A DNA stretch of 64,000 nt, from contig JAKASI010000001.1 in NCBI GenBank assembly GCA_021828185.1, positions 372,001 to 436,000 of the forward strand. Reading direction: 5' to 3'. Source of the DNA: an archaeon (GTDB lineage: Archaea > Thermoproteota > Nitrososphaeria > Nitrososphaerales > UBA183). Made by a program: the position numbers and the translations under genes. Below, one piece after another: positions 58,014 through 64,000 of this stretch (position 1 is its first letter; each line of letters opens with the position of its first letter). The notes beneath the pieces were generated by a model, which saw only the letters and a list, made by a program, of their open reading frames with translations, was not told the origin of the DNA and did not search any database.

Positions 58014-59164
58014 AGGCGCGCGAGCACAGCCACGACTCCGAAGCTCAGGGTGGCCGCAAGGCTGACCCAGTAGGCGGCCTTCAGGGCTCCCCTGCTCGCA
58101 AGGTCGCCCATCACCCGGGAATCTGACGCGACTCTGCCCATGAGGAGCCCCGGGCCCGCGAGGACGAAGACGAAAGCCACCATAAGGCCAAGGACCAGCG
58201 AAAGCGGGTCGGGAGATATGATTGGGACGGCCACAGCAGGGAGCGACTCCAGGACGTAGACCCAGAAGAAGCTGCTCTTCTTCCATCCCATGGCCTCGAC
58301 CACCGCCCAGGAGCTCCCCATGGAGATGACGACCAGGGCGAGGAAGGCCGCGGCCACAAGCCCCACCGCGAAGAGGTAGGGCGCGAAGGAATTCGCTACC
58401 GTCGAGAGGGCTTGCGATAGCACCGCAGCGGAAGCGAATCCTGCCGAGGTGCCGAGGCCCGCCGTCGCCATCATGATGACCACCATTCCTACCTCGCTGG
58501 CTACGGCACCGATGAGCGTCTCGGTCCTCATGGCCCACAGCCGCACTCTCCCCTTCTCTGCGGTGGCCGATGCCTGATAGAACAACATGAATGGCATGAC
58601 GACTGCGCCTGCGCTTGCTGCAAGCAGGAATAGGTATGACGGATCCGAGCTGAAGTAGGCGAGGGAAGAGGAGGTGAGCCCCCGAGCGACGAGCGAACCT
58701 GCATAAGAAAGGATCAGGACTGTGGAGATCGCCAGTAGCATCTTCTCTATTGAAACGTAACTTCTCTTGCGGATTATCAGGATGTGCGCGAAATAGGCCA
58801 GCGGCATCGACACTACGGGTGGGACACCCACAAGCTCGCCACCGATGGCGATCCCGGTGTACTCGGCAACGTAGCTTACGATGTCCACCAAAGCCATCGG
58901 GGCGCTTGCCAGGACTGCTGTCCTCCGCGAATAGGTCGTCCTGATGACCTCTCCCAGGCCCTTCCCAGTGGCGATCCCGATCCGCCCGCTCACCTCCTGT
59001 ATGACGAAGAGCGGAACGACAAGGATGAGGAAGAACCACGCGAGGCCGTATCCGTACGCCGCCCCCGCCGTCGCTGCCGTGAGAATGCTGGGGGCGTCGA
59101 CGTCCGCAATCATCACCACCCAGGCCGGCCCGAAAGACCGGAGGAATTCCTGGACTCTGGGCAC
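58010..59164 (-). CDS. NRAMP-related metal transporter with altered binding motifs
   Basis: A 384-residue transporter with about eleven helices and the NRAMP/APC layout. In helix 1 the usual DPGN motif is replaced: the sequence is GPAWVVMIADVDAPS (D21, D23). In helix 6 the usual MPH is MPF (M190-P191-F192, in VVMPFMLFYQASAT). These changes would alter the metal site, so the substrate may not be Mn2+/Fe2+; NRAMP-related Mg2+ or other carriers have similar deviations. The start is GTG 59164 with a leader of about 45 bases. The promoter shares a motif with tatA and the RHH-like gene. Confidence 0.82.
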   Translation of the reverse strand: MPRVQEFLRSFGPAWVVMIADVDAPSILTAATAGAAYGYGLAWFFLILVVPLFVIQEVSGRIGIATGKGLGEVIRTTYSRRTAVLASAPMALVDIVSYVAEYTGIAIGGELVGVPPVVSMPLAYFAHILIIRKRSYVSIEKMLLAISTVLILSYAGSLVARGLTSSSLAYFSSDPSYLFLLAASAGAVVMPFMLFYQASATAEKGRVRLWAMRTETLIGAVASEVGMVVIMMATAGLGTSAGFASAAVLSQALSTVANSFAPYLFAVGLVAAAFLALVVISMGSSWAVVEAMGWKKSSFFWVYVLESLPAVAVPIISPDPLSLVLGLMVAFVFVLAGPGLLMGRVASDSRVMGDLASRGALKAAYWVSLAATLSFGVVAVLARL

Positions 59165-59236
59165 CGCAAGCCGCCTATCCGGATGCCCGTCCAGCCATAA
59201 TACGCTTCATCGTCTCCTAACTGATTGGGTTTCGAA

Positions 59237-59261
59237 ATTTAACGCCATGAGACGATTCTCA
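59237..59261 (-). promoter_or_regulatory. Promoter of NRAMP-like gene with shared TGAGAATCGTC element
   Basis: On the minus strand TGAGAATCGTC (59251-59261) is followed by eight bases and then TTAAAT (59237-59242), the TATA box. The same arrangement, with the same eight-base gap, occurs before tatA and the RHH-like gene. The element overlaps the end of the next gene's coding strand (stop near 59259), so it lies in a compact intergenic region. Confidence 0.7.
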
Positions 59262-60248
59262 AAGATGGGACTGTCCCTCACTGATTAGGGCGATTTCGGG
59301 AGGGTGCGTTGCCTTGCGTGACCTCCAGAGGGCGACCCCCACCGTGCAGATCGCCGCCAACACCATGGCTGCGACAATGGCTACCGTCAAGGGAAGGTTC
59401 GTGGGGTTTGTCCAGACCATCGCATACCCCCAGACGAACGAACCGTCTTTCGCCTGGCCAAAGGAGATGAACGAAGGCGGGCTTGCTCCCGAGCTACCCA
59501 CCGCGAACAGAGGATTGTGGGCTGGATCCCAGTCACTGTATGCGTATACTCCTCCTGTAGCCTTGGAGCCGTCCAGGAAGATTCCCGTCAGAGTGAGGTT
59601 GCCCATGTTCTGGAAGGTCGCCCCCGACCTCGAGTACGATTCCAGGGCAAAGACCTCCTGATCCCCCGGCCTCAAAGACGACCCGATTCCTGAAGGGAAC
59701 CGCTGTGTCACAGCCGCGCCTGTCTGCTCATCGGAAACTCTGAGATTCCATGTGCCCAGCGTCTGGTATATCGATATCGAGATGTTCGCTCCCGGCGCCA
59801 TGGTGGGTCCGGACGCGTTGAGTATCCACTGATAGACCAGCGGGACGGAAACGGTAGAAGGGATCAGCCACGCGTATGCGGACCAGCTGCTGTCGTTGGG
59901 GCGGATTCCCGCGGCAGCCTGCAGGACGCTCCCGTTGGATGTCATGACGGAGAGCACTGCGTAGACTATCTCGTCCGGAAGGGAGATCTCTGGAAGGGTC
60001 ACTGCTGCGGTGAGGATGCTTACCGCTTCCCATCTTAGCTTCCCACCCCCCTGCAGAGAAGCGCCTTCGGGGACGACCAGCCCGACCGCCCAGCTCGTGG
60101 AGGGATAGGCGTGCCCGGCGGCGCCAGTCTGGCCCGGCGCCTTCGTAGGGACGGCAGGTGCTTCGGCACCTGCGAGCAGGATCAGAGCAAGCGCCCAAAC
60201 GACCTGGAGCCGGTGGGGTGTTTCGCCGCTTTTCACGACTGGGGCCAC
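59259..60248 (-). CDS. Exported protein with C-terminal membrane anchor
   Basis: A 329-residue protein with a signal peptide (VVWALALILLAGAEAPAVPT), a beta-rich exported domain of about 230 residues with several NxS/T sites, and a C-terminal membrane helix (LTVAIVAAMVLAAICTVGVA) followed by a basic end. Repeated Trp/Tyr-rich strands (WSAYAWLIPSTVSVPLVYQW) suggest a jelly-roll or lectin-like fold, but I recognise no catalytic motif. It overlaps the end of the upstream membrane gene by 16 bases, so they are co-translated. It probably sits at the cell surface. Confidence 0.7.
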   Translation of the reverse strand: MAPVVKSGETPHRLQVVWALALILLAGAEAPAVPTKAPGQTGAAGHAYPSTSWAVGLVVPEGASLQGGGKLRWEAVSILTAAVTLPEISLPDEIVYAVLSVMTSNGSVLQAAAGIRPNDSSWSAYAWLIPSTVSVPLVYQWILNASGPTMAPGANISISIYQTLGTWNLRVSDEQTGAAVTQRFPSGIGSSLRPGDQEVFALESYSRSGATFQNMGNLTLTGIFLDGSKATGGVYAYSDWDPAHNPLFAVGSSGASPPSFISFGQAKDGSFVWGYAMVWTNPTNLPLTVAIVAAMVLAAICTVGVALWRSRKATHPPEIALISEGQSHL

Positions 60249-60751
60249 CTAGCGCGAACCATCGAAAGGACCGCTAGGGCGGCACCGATAACTGTGAGTA
60301 GCACCATCGCCGTGATGGGATAGATGTACGGCGACAAGAGCGAGTTGATGAACGTCGTGGATGCTCCCTCGAAGATGGAATCGTACCCTCCTACCGCCCC
60401 TGCCACGGCCAGGAGGAGGCAACTCCCGACGACCCCGACGGAGAGCAGGATTAACGCGGGCCACATGGTCCTGGGGTTGATGATGCGGTTTTCGTGGAGC
60501 TCTACCGTGGTCAGGAAGGCCGAAAGCGCCCCGAACCCTCCGATGCCCACCAGGAGGAACAGGAGGTACGCCAGGATGAACCACGTGCCCGCTTCACTGC
60601 CGACGATTATGGAAGGAAGGTAACGAAAGGGGTCTGTGGGGATGACTATGACCACGGTCCAGACGAGCGCGGCAAGGGTGTACAGATAGGCTGCCCCCCG
60701 ATACCTCCTGTACCAAACAGGCCTGTTCGCATCAATCTTCGCAGCGGTCAT
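60233..60751 (-). CDS. Four-helix membrane protein
   Basis: A 172-residue protein with four hydrophobic helices (around YLYTLAALVWTVVIVI, TWFILAYLLFLLVGIGGFGA, LILLSVGVVGSCLLLAVAGA and YPITAMVLLTVIGAALAVLS). I do not recognise a family, although the layout recalls small membrane partners of exported proteins. ATG 60751 is preferred, with GGAGGAC upstream and a GTTTATAGC TATA box at about 60816-60824; this gene therefore has a leader of about 40 bases. The exported protein gene overlaps its 3' end. Confidence 0.7.
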   Translation of the reverse strand: MTAAKIDANRPVWYRRYRGAAYLYTLAALVWTVVIVIPTDPFRYLPSIIVGSEAGTWFILAYLLFLLVGIGGFGALSAFLTTVELHENRIINPRTMWPALILLSVGVVGSCLLLAVAGAVGGYDSIFEGASTTFINSLLSPYIYPITAMVLLTVIGAALAVLSMVRARWPQS

Positions 60752-61026
60752 TGGCCGTCCTCCAACCAAGCTGTCACTTCTGCTTACACCCGCACAGGTT
60801 AGGTCAACCCGGGCGCTATAAACGAGGGCCCTCACCCTTCGGAGGGGCGGACCGGATCCTGCCGCCGACTCGGCTTGCTCTCATCCGATTCGTCGTGCAT
60901 TCCTTTCCTCCCACGGTGCACACCTTCAGACAGGGCGCAATCCTCACCGCGGGAAACAGACTCTTCGAGAGCTTGGTCGGGTGCCCCTGGTGAGGCCCGT
61001 AGGGAGCGGTGCCCCGTTTTCGTCGT

Positions 61027-61644
61027 CTACCAGGACTGGGCCGTCACTAATGCTTCCTTGTTTGCGTGGTTCCGTGCCTGGCACCAGAGTCTTATCGTCC
61101 CTGGATGAAGGTCCTCTTCGACAACGGAATATCCATACCCCTCGATTACCGCCTTCAGGAACTCGCTCGAGCATTCCGTGGACTCTATGCTCTTGCCTGC
61201 TCCCACGACGTCCACCCTCAAGTTCCCATTGTGGTTATTCCCATTGGTCACGCTGAAGTGCTTTATTGGGACTATGAAGGTAAAGTCCTTCGCAAGCTTC
61301 GCGAGCGTAGGGACATCGTCGGCGAACACTGTCAGCAGCCCCACGATCTGTTCGCCGAGCTCGCGGAAATGCTTCAGAAGACTCGCCCTGTTGCTCTGGT
61401 AGAGCTCCTGGATCAGAATCTCGACGAACCCTGACGGCAGAGTCACCACTTCGGCTTCCTTCAGAATAGAGAGAACCTTCCAAACGTCGTACAATCCGGC
61501 AGGGTCTCCGCCCTCTGCGGATATCTTGGACATCGCCGAGAGGCACTCGTTGGCGAAGGCGTAGAGCGTCATGTTCCTCTTGACGACTTGGTTGGCGAAG
61601 TCGTCGAAGACCTCTCTGTCTATTGACAGGTTGACCCTGGCCAT
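61027..61644 (-). CDS. Ribbon-helix-helix-like N-terminal protein, possible regulator
   Basis: A 205-residue protein. Residues 1-40 read MARVNLSIDREVFDDFANQV and then VKRNMTLYAFANECLSAMSK, which fit a ribbon-helix-helix DNA-binding fold (one beta-strand, two helices). The remaining 160 residues are mixed helix and strand with no known motif (LLTVFADDVPTLAKLAKDFT, FIVPIKHFSVTNGNNHNG). ATG 61644 is chosen because it gives the RHH start and lies about 27 bases after TTAAAT; in-frame ATGs at 61656 and 61662 also exist. Its promoter carries two copies of the TGAGAATCG motif, consistent with autoregulation. Confidence 0.65.
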   Translation of the reverse strand: MARVNLSIDREVFDDFANQVVKRNMTLYAFANECLSAMSKISAEGGDPAGLYDVWKVLSILKEAEVVTLPSGFVEILIQELYQSNRASLLKHFRELGEQIVGLLTVFADDVPTLAKLAKDFTFIVPIKHFSVTNGNNHNGNLRVDVVGAGKSIESTECSSEFLKAVIEGYGYSVVEEDLHPGTIRLWCQARNHANKEALVTAQSW

Positions 61645-61670
61645 TTGCTTGTGCATTTGCATGCATCGTT

Positions 61671-61709
61671 ATTTAAGGCGGGGTAGCGATTCTCATTTGC
61701 GATTCTCAT
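61671..61709 (-). promoter_or_regulatory. Promoter of RHH-like gene with tandem TGAGAATCG elements
   Basis: Minus strand: ATGAGAATCGC twice (61699-61709 and 61686-61696, spaced 13 bases), then eight bases after TGAGAATCGCT (61685-61695), then TTAAAT (61671-61676) as the TATA box. The TATA-proximal copy is at exactly the same distance from TTAAAT as in the tatA and NRAMP-like promoters. The tandem arrangement suggests cooperative binding of a protein. Confidence 0.7.
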
Positions 61710-61881
61710 GTTTGAGACCAAACTGGGTCTTCTTGGATTCTGCAAGTGCGCCTGATGGAATTTCTTTGCCTCCGGGCCGAATGCCCGGTCTGCGCATGAG
61801 CCTCCTGCCGAAAATCCTTGTCGACTTCTGCCTGCCTCGAGGACTCTGGGGCCGGGCTCGTCAACGCATGGTTACCACGTG

Positions 61882-61906
61882 TGAGAATCGTCATTCCCTC
61901 TTAAAT
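61882..61906 (+). promoter_or_regulatory. Promoter of tatA with shared TGAGAATCGTC element
   Basis: TGAGAATCGTC (61882-61892), eight bases, then TTAAAT (61901-61906). ATG of tatA at 61932 lies 26 bases after the box, so the mRNA is probably leaderless. The same element and spacing are found at two other promoters in this window. Confidence 0.7.
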
Positions 61907-61931
61907 GGTCAGCCGCAATTGTCGACGAAAT

Positions 61932-62264
61932 ATGGCACTGGACCCAATCGAATGGATAGTAATCGGGGTAATCGTCGTTGTCATCTTCATGTGGGGGCCT
62001 GCCAAGATTCCCGAACTCGCGAAGTCGCTCGGACTCGCCAAGAAGGAGTTCGACGATGCAAAGAAGCAGTTCGGCAATCCGACGCAGGCACTGCTCCAGG
62101 CAGCGACCCAATCGCCAGCACCGGCTGCGCAGACGAGCGCTGACGATCTGCTCATCCAGACCGCAAGGAAGATGGGCATAGTCACCGAAGGAAAGACCAG
62201 GGAAGAGATCACCGCTGAGATGGTCTCTCGGGCTGCCAAGACCCAATCCACCCAGACGAAGTAA
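61932..62264 (+). CDS. tatA: Twin-arginine translocase subunit TatA
   Basis: A 110-residue protein. An N-terminal membrane helix (EWIVIGVIVVVIFMWGPAKI) is followed by PELAKSLGLAKKEFDDAKKQ, the Tat hinge and amphipathic helix, and then a polar tail that includes Ala/Pro/Gln-rich sequence. TatA oligomers form the passage for folded proteins with RR signal peptides. The longer in-frame start at 61905 is rejected because the promoter box overlaps it. The tatC gene follows after eight bases, so this is a minimal TatAC operon. Confidence 0.93.
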   Translation: MALDPIEWIVIGVIVVVIFMWGPAKIPELAKSLGLAKKEFDDAKKQFGNPTQALLQAATQSPAPAAQTSADDLLIQTARKMGIVTEGKTREEITAEMVSRAAKTQSTQTK

Positions 62265-62272
62265 TCAGCGAG

Positions 62273-63286
62273 GTGCCCCTGTTGGGAGACAAGGAGGCAC
62301 TTCCCCGGAAAAATGGCGCCGAGGCTTCATCAGCGAACGCCGTGCCTCACGGCGGCGCCGCCCTGGGCGGAACCGGGGAGCGACTGGGGAAGATGGCTCA
62401 GGATGCTATGAGCCCGAGAGGGCGGATGGGTCTCCGGGAGCACCTTGGGGAGCTCAAGCAGCGGCTCAAGTGGGTGGCGATTGCCTTCGTCGCCAGCTTT
62501 GTCTTCTGGCTGCTCTTCCCTGCCAAAGCTTTCGACCCCAGCGCCCTCTTTACCGGCCTGTACTATCCAATGATTTCCTTGGTCCTGGACAACGCGAAGA
62601 GTCTCGCCGCCGATCGTCTGACTCTTATCATGGGCGGGATGACCGATCCGCTCGAAATCTACTTCATATCAGGAGCGGTCATGTCGCTTCTCACTTCGAG
62701 CCCGGTGATAGGATATGAGATCTACAAGTTCGCCGAGCCCGCCCTCAAACCAAACGAGAAATCGAAACTCACCAAGTTCATGGTCGGCTTCCTGGGCCTC
62801 TTCACCCTGGGGGCGTTCATCGGGTACTTCATTCTCTTGCCGGCAATGATCCGGTTCATGACCTACTTCGGTGGTATCGTAGGGGCAAGCACAATCGTGA
62901 ATGCGTCTGACTACTACGGCATGGTCTTCATCGGGGTAGGCGCGACCGCCCTGGCGTTCACCACCCCCGCGATCTTCCTCCTTCTGGTCGACCTCGAAGT
63001 CATCTCCACCGACGCCCTGGCGAAGAACAGGCTCATTGTCTACCTCATCCTCTACGTCATCATCGCGTTCTTGGTCAACGAGCCTGTGGTGGGGCACTTC
63101 GGCATGTTCTTCCCCATCGTCGGCATGCTGGAGCTCTCGATCATCCTCGGGCGGAGAATCGAAAGGGACAGGGCGAAGAGGAGGGGCGCCGCATTCGCTC
63201 CTTCGAAGCCCAGGTGCAAGTTCTGCGGCGCTGAGCTAGAGGCAGGCAACCCCTACTGTCCGAGATGCGGCCGGGCAGTGGCCTAG
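62273..63286 (+). CDS. tatC: Twin-arginine translocase subunit TatC with C-terminal zinc ribbon
   Basis: A 337-residue protein. The TatC core runs from about residue 54 (LREHLGELKQRL, the signal-peptide binding start) through six membrane helices, with YEIYKFAEPALKPNEKSKLT in the conserved loop. The N-terminal 53 residues (GTG 62273) are polar; ATG 62393 would remove 40 of them. Unusually, the C-terminus ends in a zinc ribbon: CKFCGAELEAGNPYCPRCGRA with Cys at 315, 318, 329 and 332. TatC recognises twin-arginine signals and recruits TatA. Confidence 0.93.
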   Translation: MPLLGDKEALPRKNGAEASSANAVPHGGAALGGTGERLGKMAQDAMSPRGRMGLREHLGELKQRLKWVAIAFVASFVFWLLFPAKAFDPSALFTGLYYPMISLVLDNAKSLAADRLTLIMGGMTDPLEIYFISGAVMSLLTSSPVIGYEIYKFAEPALKPNEKSKLTKFMVGFLGLFTLGAFIGYFILLPAMIRFMTYFGGIVGASTIVNASDYYGMVFIGVGATALAFTTPAIFLLLVDLEVISTDALAKNRLIVYLILYVIIAFLVNEPVVGHFGMFFPIVGMLELSIILGRRIERDRAKRRGAAFAPSKPRCKFCGAELEAGNPYCPRCGRAVA

Positions 63287-63330
63287 ATGTACCTCTCATT
63301 CTCCTGCAAGGTTGCACAGGTTTATTAGCT

Positions 63331-63347
63331 GGATGGATTATCCATCC
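63331..63347. promoter_or_regulatory. Perfect palindrome between TATA box and start of ECF S gene
   Basis: GGATGGATTATCCATCC is a perfect inverted repeat of 8 bp around one central base. TTTATTAG (63321-63328) just upstream is a possible TATA box, and GTG 63351 begins four bases after the palindrome. A protein bound here would block transcription initiation, so this is a strong operator candidate, perhaps responsive to the transported vitamin or metal. Confidence 0.6.
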
Positions 63348-63350
63348 AAG

Positions 63351-63932
63351 GTGCGAACCTCCCAATCGCTGGCGATAATCGCCATCTTCACCGCCCTGGC
63401 CATCGGCTCCGACTTCGCACTGGCCGAAATTCCCAACGTCAAGCTGGTGGACGCCTTGGTCTTCCTGTCGGCGTATCTCTTCGGATTCCGGGTCGGGGGG
63501 TCCGTCGGGATACTTTCGGAGCTAATCTGGGCCTACGCCAGTCCATGGGGAGCGCCCGGGTTCATCGCGCCATTCTTGATAATCGGGGAAGTGGTCTATG
63601 CGGTCGCAGGCAGTACGGCTGCCAGAATATGGTCGTCCGGGCCAGCCTTGAGCCCAGGGAAGGGCGCGGTGTTCGGGGGGCTCCTTGCGATCTGCGCCTT
63701 CCTTTGGGATGCGGAGACCAACCTCGCCTCGGCGCTGATCTGGTCTTGGCCGGCCGTGACCGTGCTCAAGGTCATGACAACGATGCTGATGGGAATCCCG
63801 TTCATGCTTATGCACGAGATAAGCGACTTCGCTCTCGGCCTCCTATTCGTCCCGGCGGCCATATTCACGGCCCCGAGACTCGCAGGACAGAGGCTCCCGA
63901 TGAAGCCTATCCTTGCGGAGGAAGAAAGGTGA
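63351..63932 (+). CDS. ECF transporter S component-like membrane protein
   Basis: A 193-residue membrane protein with about six helices. It begins SQSLAIIAIFTALAIGSDFA and has KLVDALVFLSAYLFGFRVGG, both typical of S components that bind vitamins or metals for energy-coupling factor transporters. GTG 63351 fits the TATA position; ATG 63333 and TTG 63312 are in frame but would overlap the palindrome or the box. The S component needs a shared EcfAAT module, which is not in the window. The stop overlaps the next gene's GTG start. The substrate cannot be read from the sequence. Confidence 0.75.
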   Translation: MRTSQSLAIIAIFTALAIGSDFALAEIPNVKLVDALVFLSAYLFGFRVGGSVGILSELIWAYASPWGAPGFIAPFLIIGEVVYAVAGSTAARIWSSGPALSPGKGAVFGGLLAICAFLWDAETNLASALIWSWPAVTVLKVMTTMLMGIPFMLMHEISDFALGLLFVPAAIFTAPRLAGQRLPMKPILAEEER

Positions 63933-64000
63933 CCAGCAAAAGCACTCTCTACGGGGTCGTGGTTGGAGCTACCGCGCTGATACTGATCTCCGCCACCTTC
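63929..64000 (+). CDS. Start of an exported or membrane protein (runs off window)
   Basis: GTG 63929 overlaps the ECF S stop (GTGA). The 24 visible codons read MTSKSTLYGVVVGATALILI and onward, which is a signal peptide or membrane anchor. It could be a partner of the S component, for instance an extracytoplasmic binding protein, but too little is visible to say. Confidence 0.6.
   Translation, partial: MTSKSTLYGVVVGATALILISATF

Noticed and set aside
57669..59039. 456-codon minus-strand frame beside the NRAMP-like gene
   Set aside because: It is a shadow in another frame, rich in Arg/Gly/His, and crosses the MFS gene; the true frame has clear membrane helices.
1..64000. CRISPR arrays, prophage or IS elements
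   Set aside because: No regularly spaced direct repeats, transposase, integrase or phage structural genes were seen; the only mobile elements recognised are the inteins and the LAGLIDADG gene.

Overview
The window comes from a GC-rich archaeal chromosome. The archaeal signs are a thermosome subunit, NurA-HerA, an ESCRT-III/CdvB homologue, archaeal-lipid geranylgeranyl reductases, a PolX with PHP domain, TrmB/PadR/HxlR/ArsR-type regulators, intron-containing tRNAs, and many genes that begin about 25-30 bases after a TTAAAT-like TATA box with no leader. CdvB together with complex I subunits, two citrate synthases and proline catabolism suggests a member of the Thermoproteota, probably a heterotrophic, respiring Nitrososphaeria-like ('thaumarchaeal') lineage. 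That placement is inference: no rRNA or ribosomal protein gene is present.

Layout. 0-2.8 kb: MBL hydrolase, M20 amidohydrolase, DUF998 membrane protein. 2.8-4.7 kb: a decayed stretch (frameshifted acetate permease, HDAC-family fragment, membrane protein cut by an amber codon) beside a tRNA-Leu that appears to carry two introns. 4.7-12 kb: PolX, Lrp-type ligand domain, Xaa-Pro peptidase and proline dehydrogenase, ArsR regulator, acetyltransferase and gamma-glutamyltransferase. 12-16.3 kb: a heme operon hemA-(small ORF)-hemQ-hemE-hemH, suggesting the coproporphyrin-dependent route. 16.3-20 kb: amino acid permease, Cys-rich membrane protein, a tRNA-Arg(CCU) with intron(s), AlaX and a GGR-like flavoprotein. 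20-23 kb: two divergent citrate synthases and a CBS protein. 23-29.3 kb: complex I genes nuoABCD; nuoB holds two LAGLIDADG inteins, and a LAGLIDADG reading frame sits head-on against the end of nuoD where nuoH would be expected. 29.3-42.4 kb: mechanosensitive channel, CdvB, TrmB regulator, geranylgeranyl reductase, thermosome, PCD, small conserved proteins, a deleted ABC transporter next to its PadR regulator, peroxiredoxin. 42.4-46 kb: NurA-HerA. 46-60.8 kb: transporters (MFS, EamA, ABC-2, NRAMP-like), HtrA-type protease, bacterial-type MetK, HTH-CBS regulator, exported proteins. 61-64 kb: ribbon-helix-helix-like protein, TatA, TatC with a zinc ribbon, an ECF S-component and the start of a further exported protein.

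The most unusual observations are these. (1) Three promoters, those of the RHH-like gene, tatA and the NRAMP-like gene, share TGAGAATCG followed at an identical distance by TTAAAT, which suggests an undescribed regulon. (2) Two inteins sit exactly at the cluster-ligating cysteines of NuoB. (3) Both tRNAs carry extra sequence in the D arm as well as an anticodon-loop intron.
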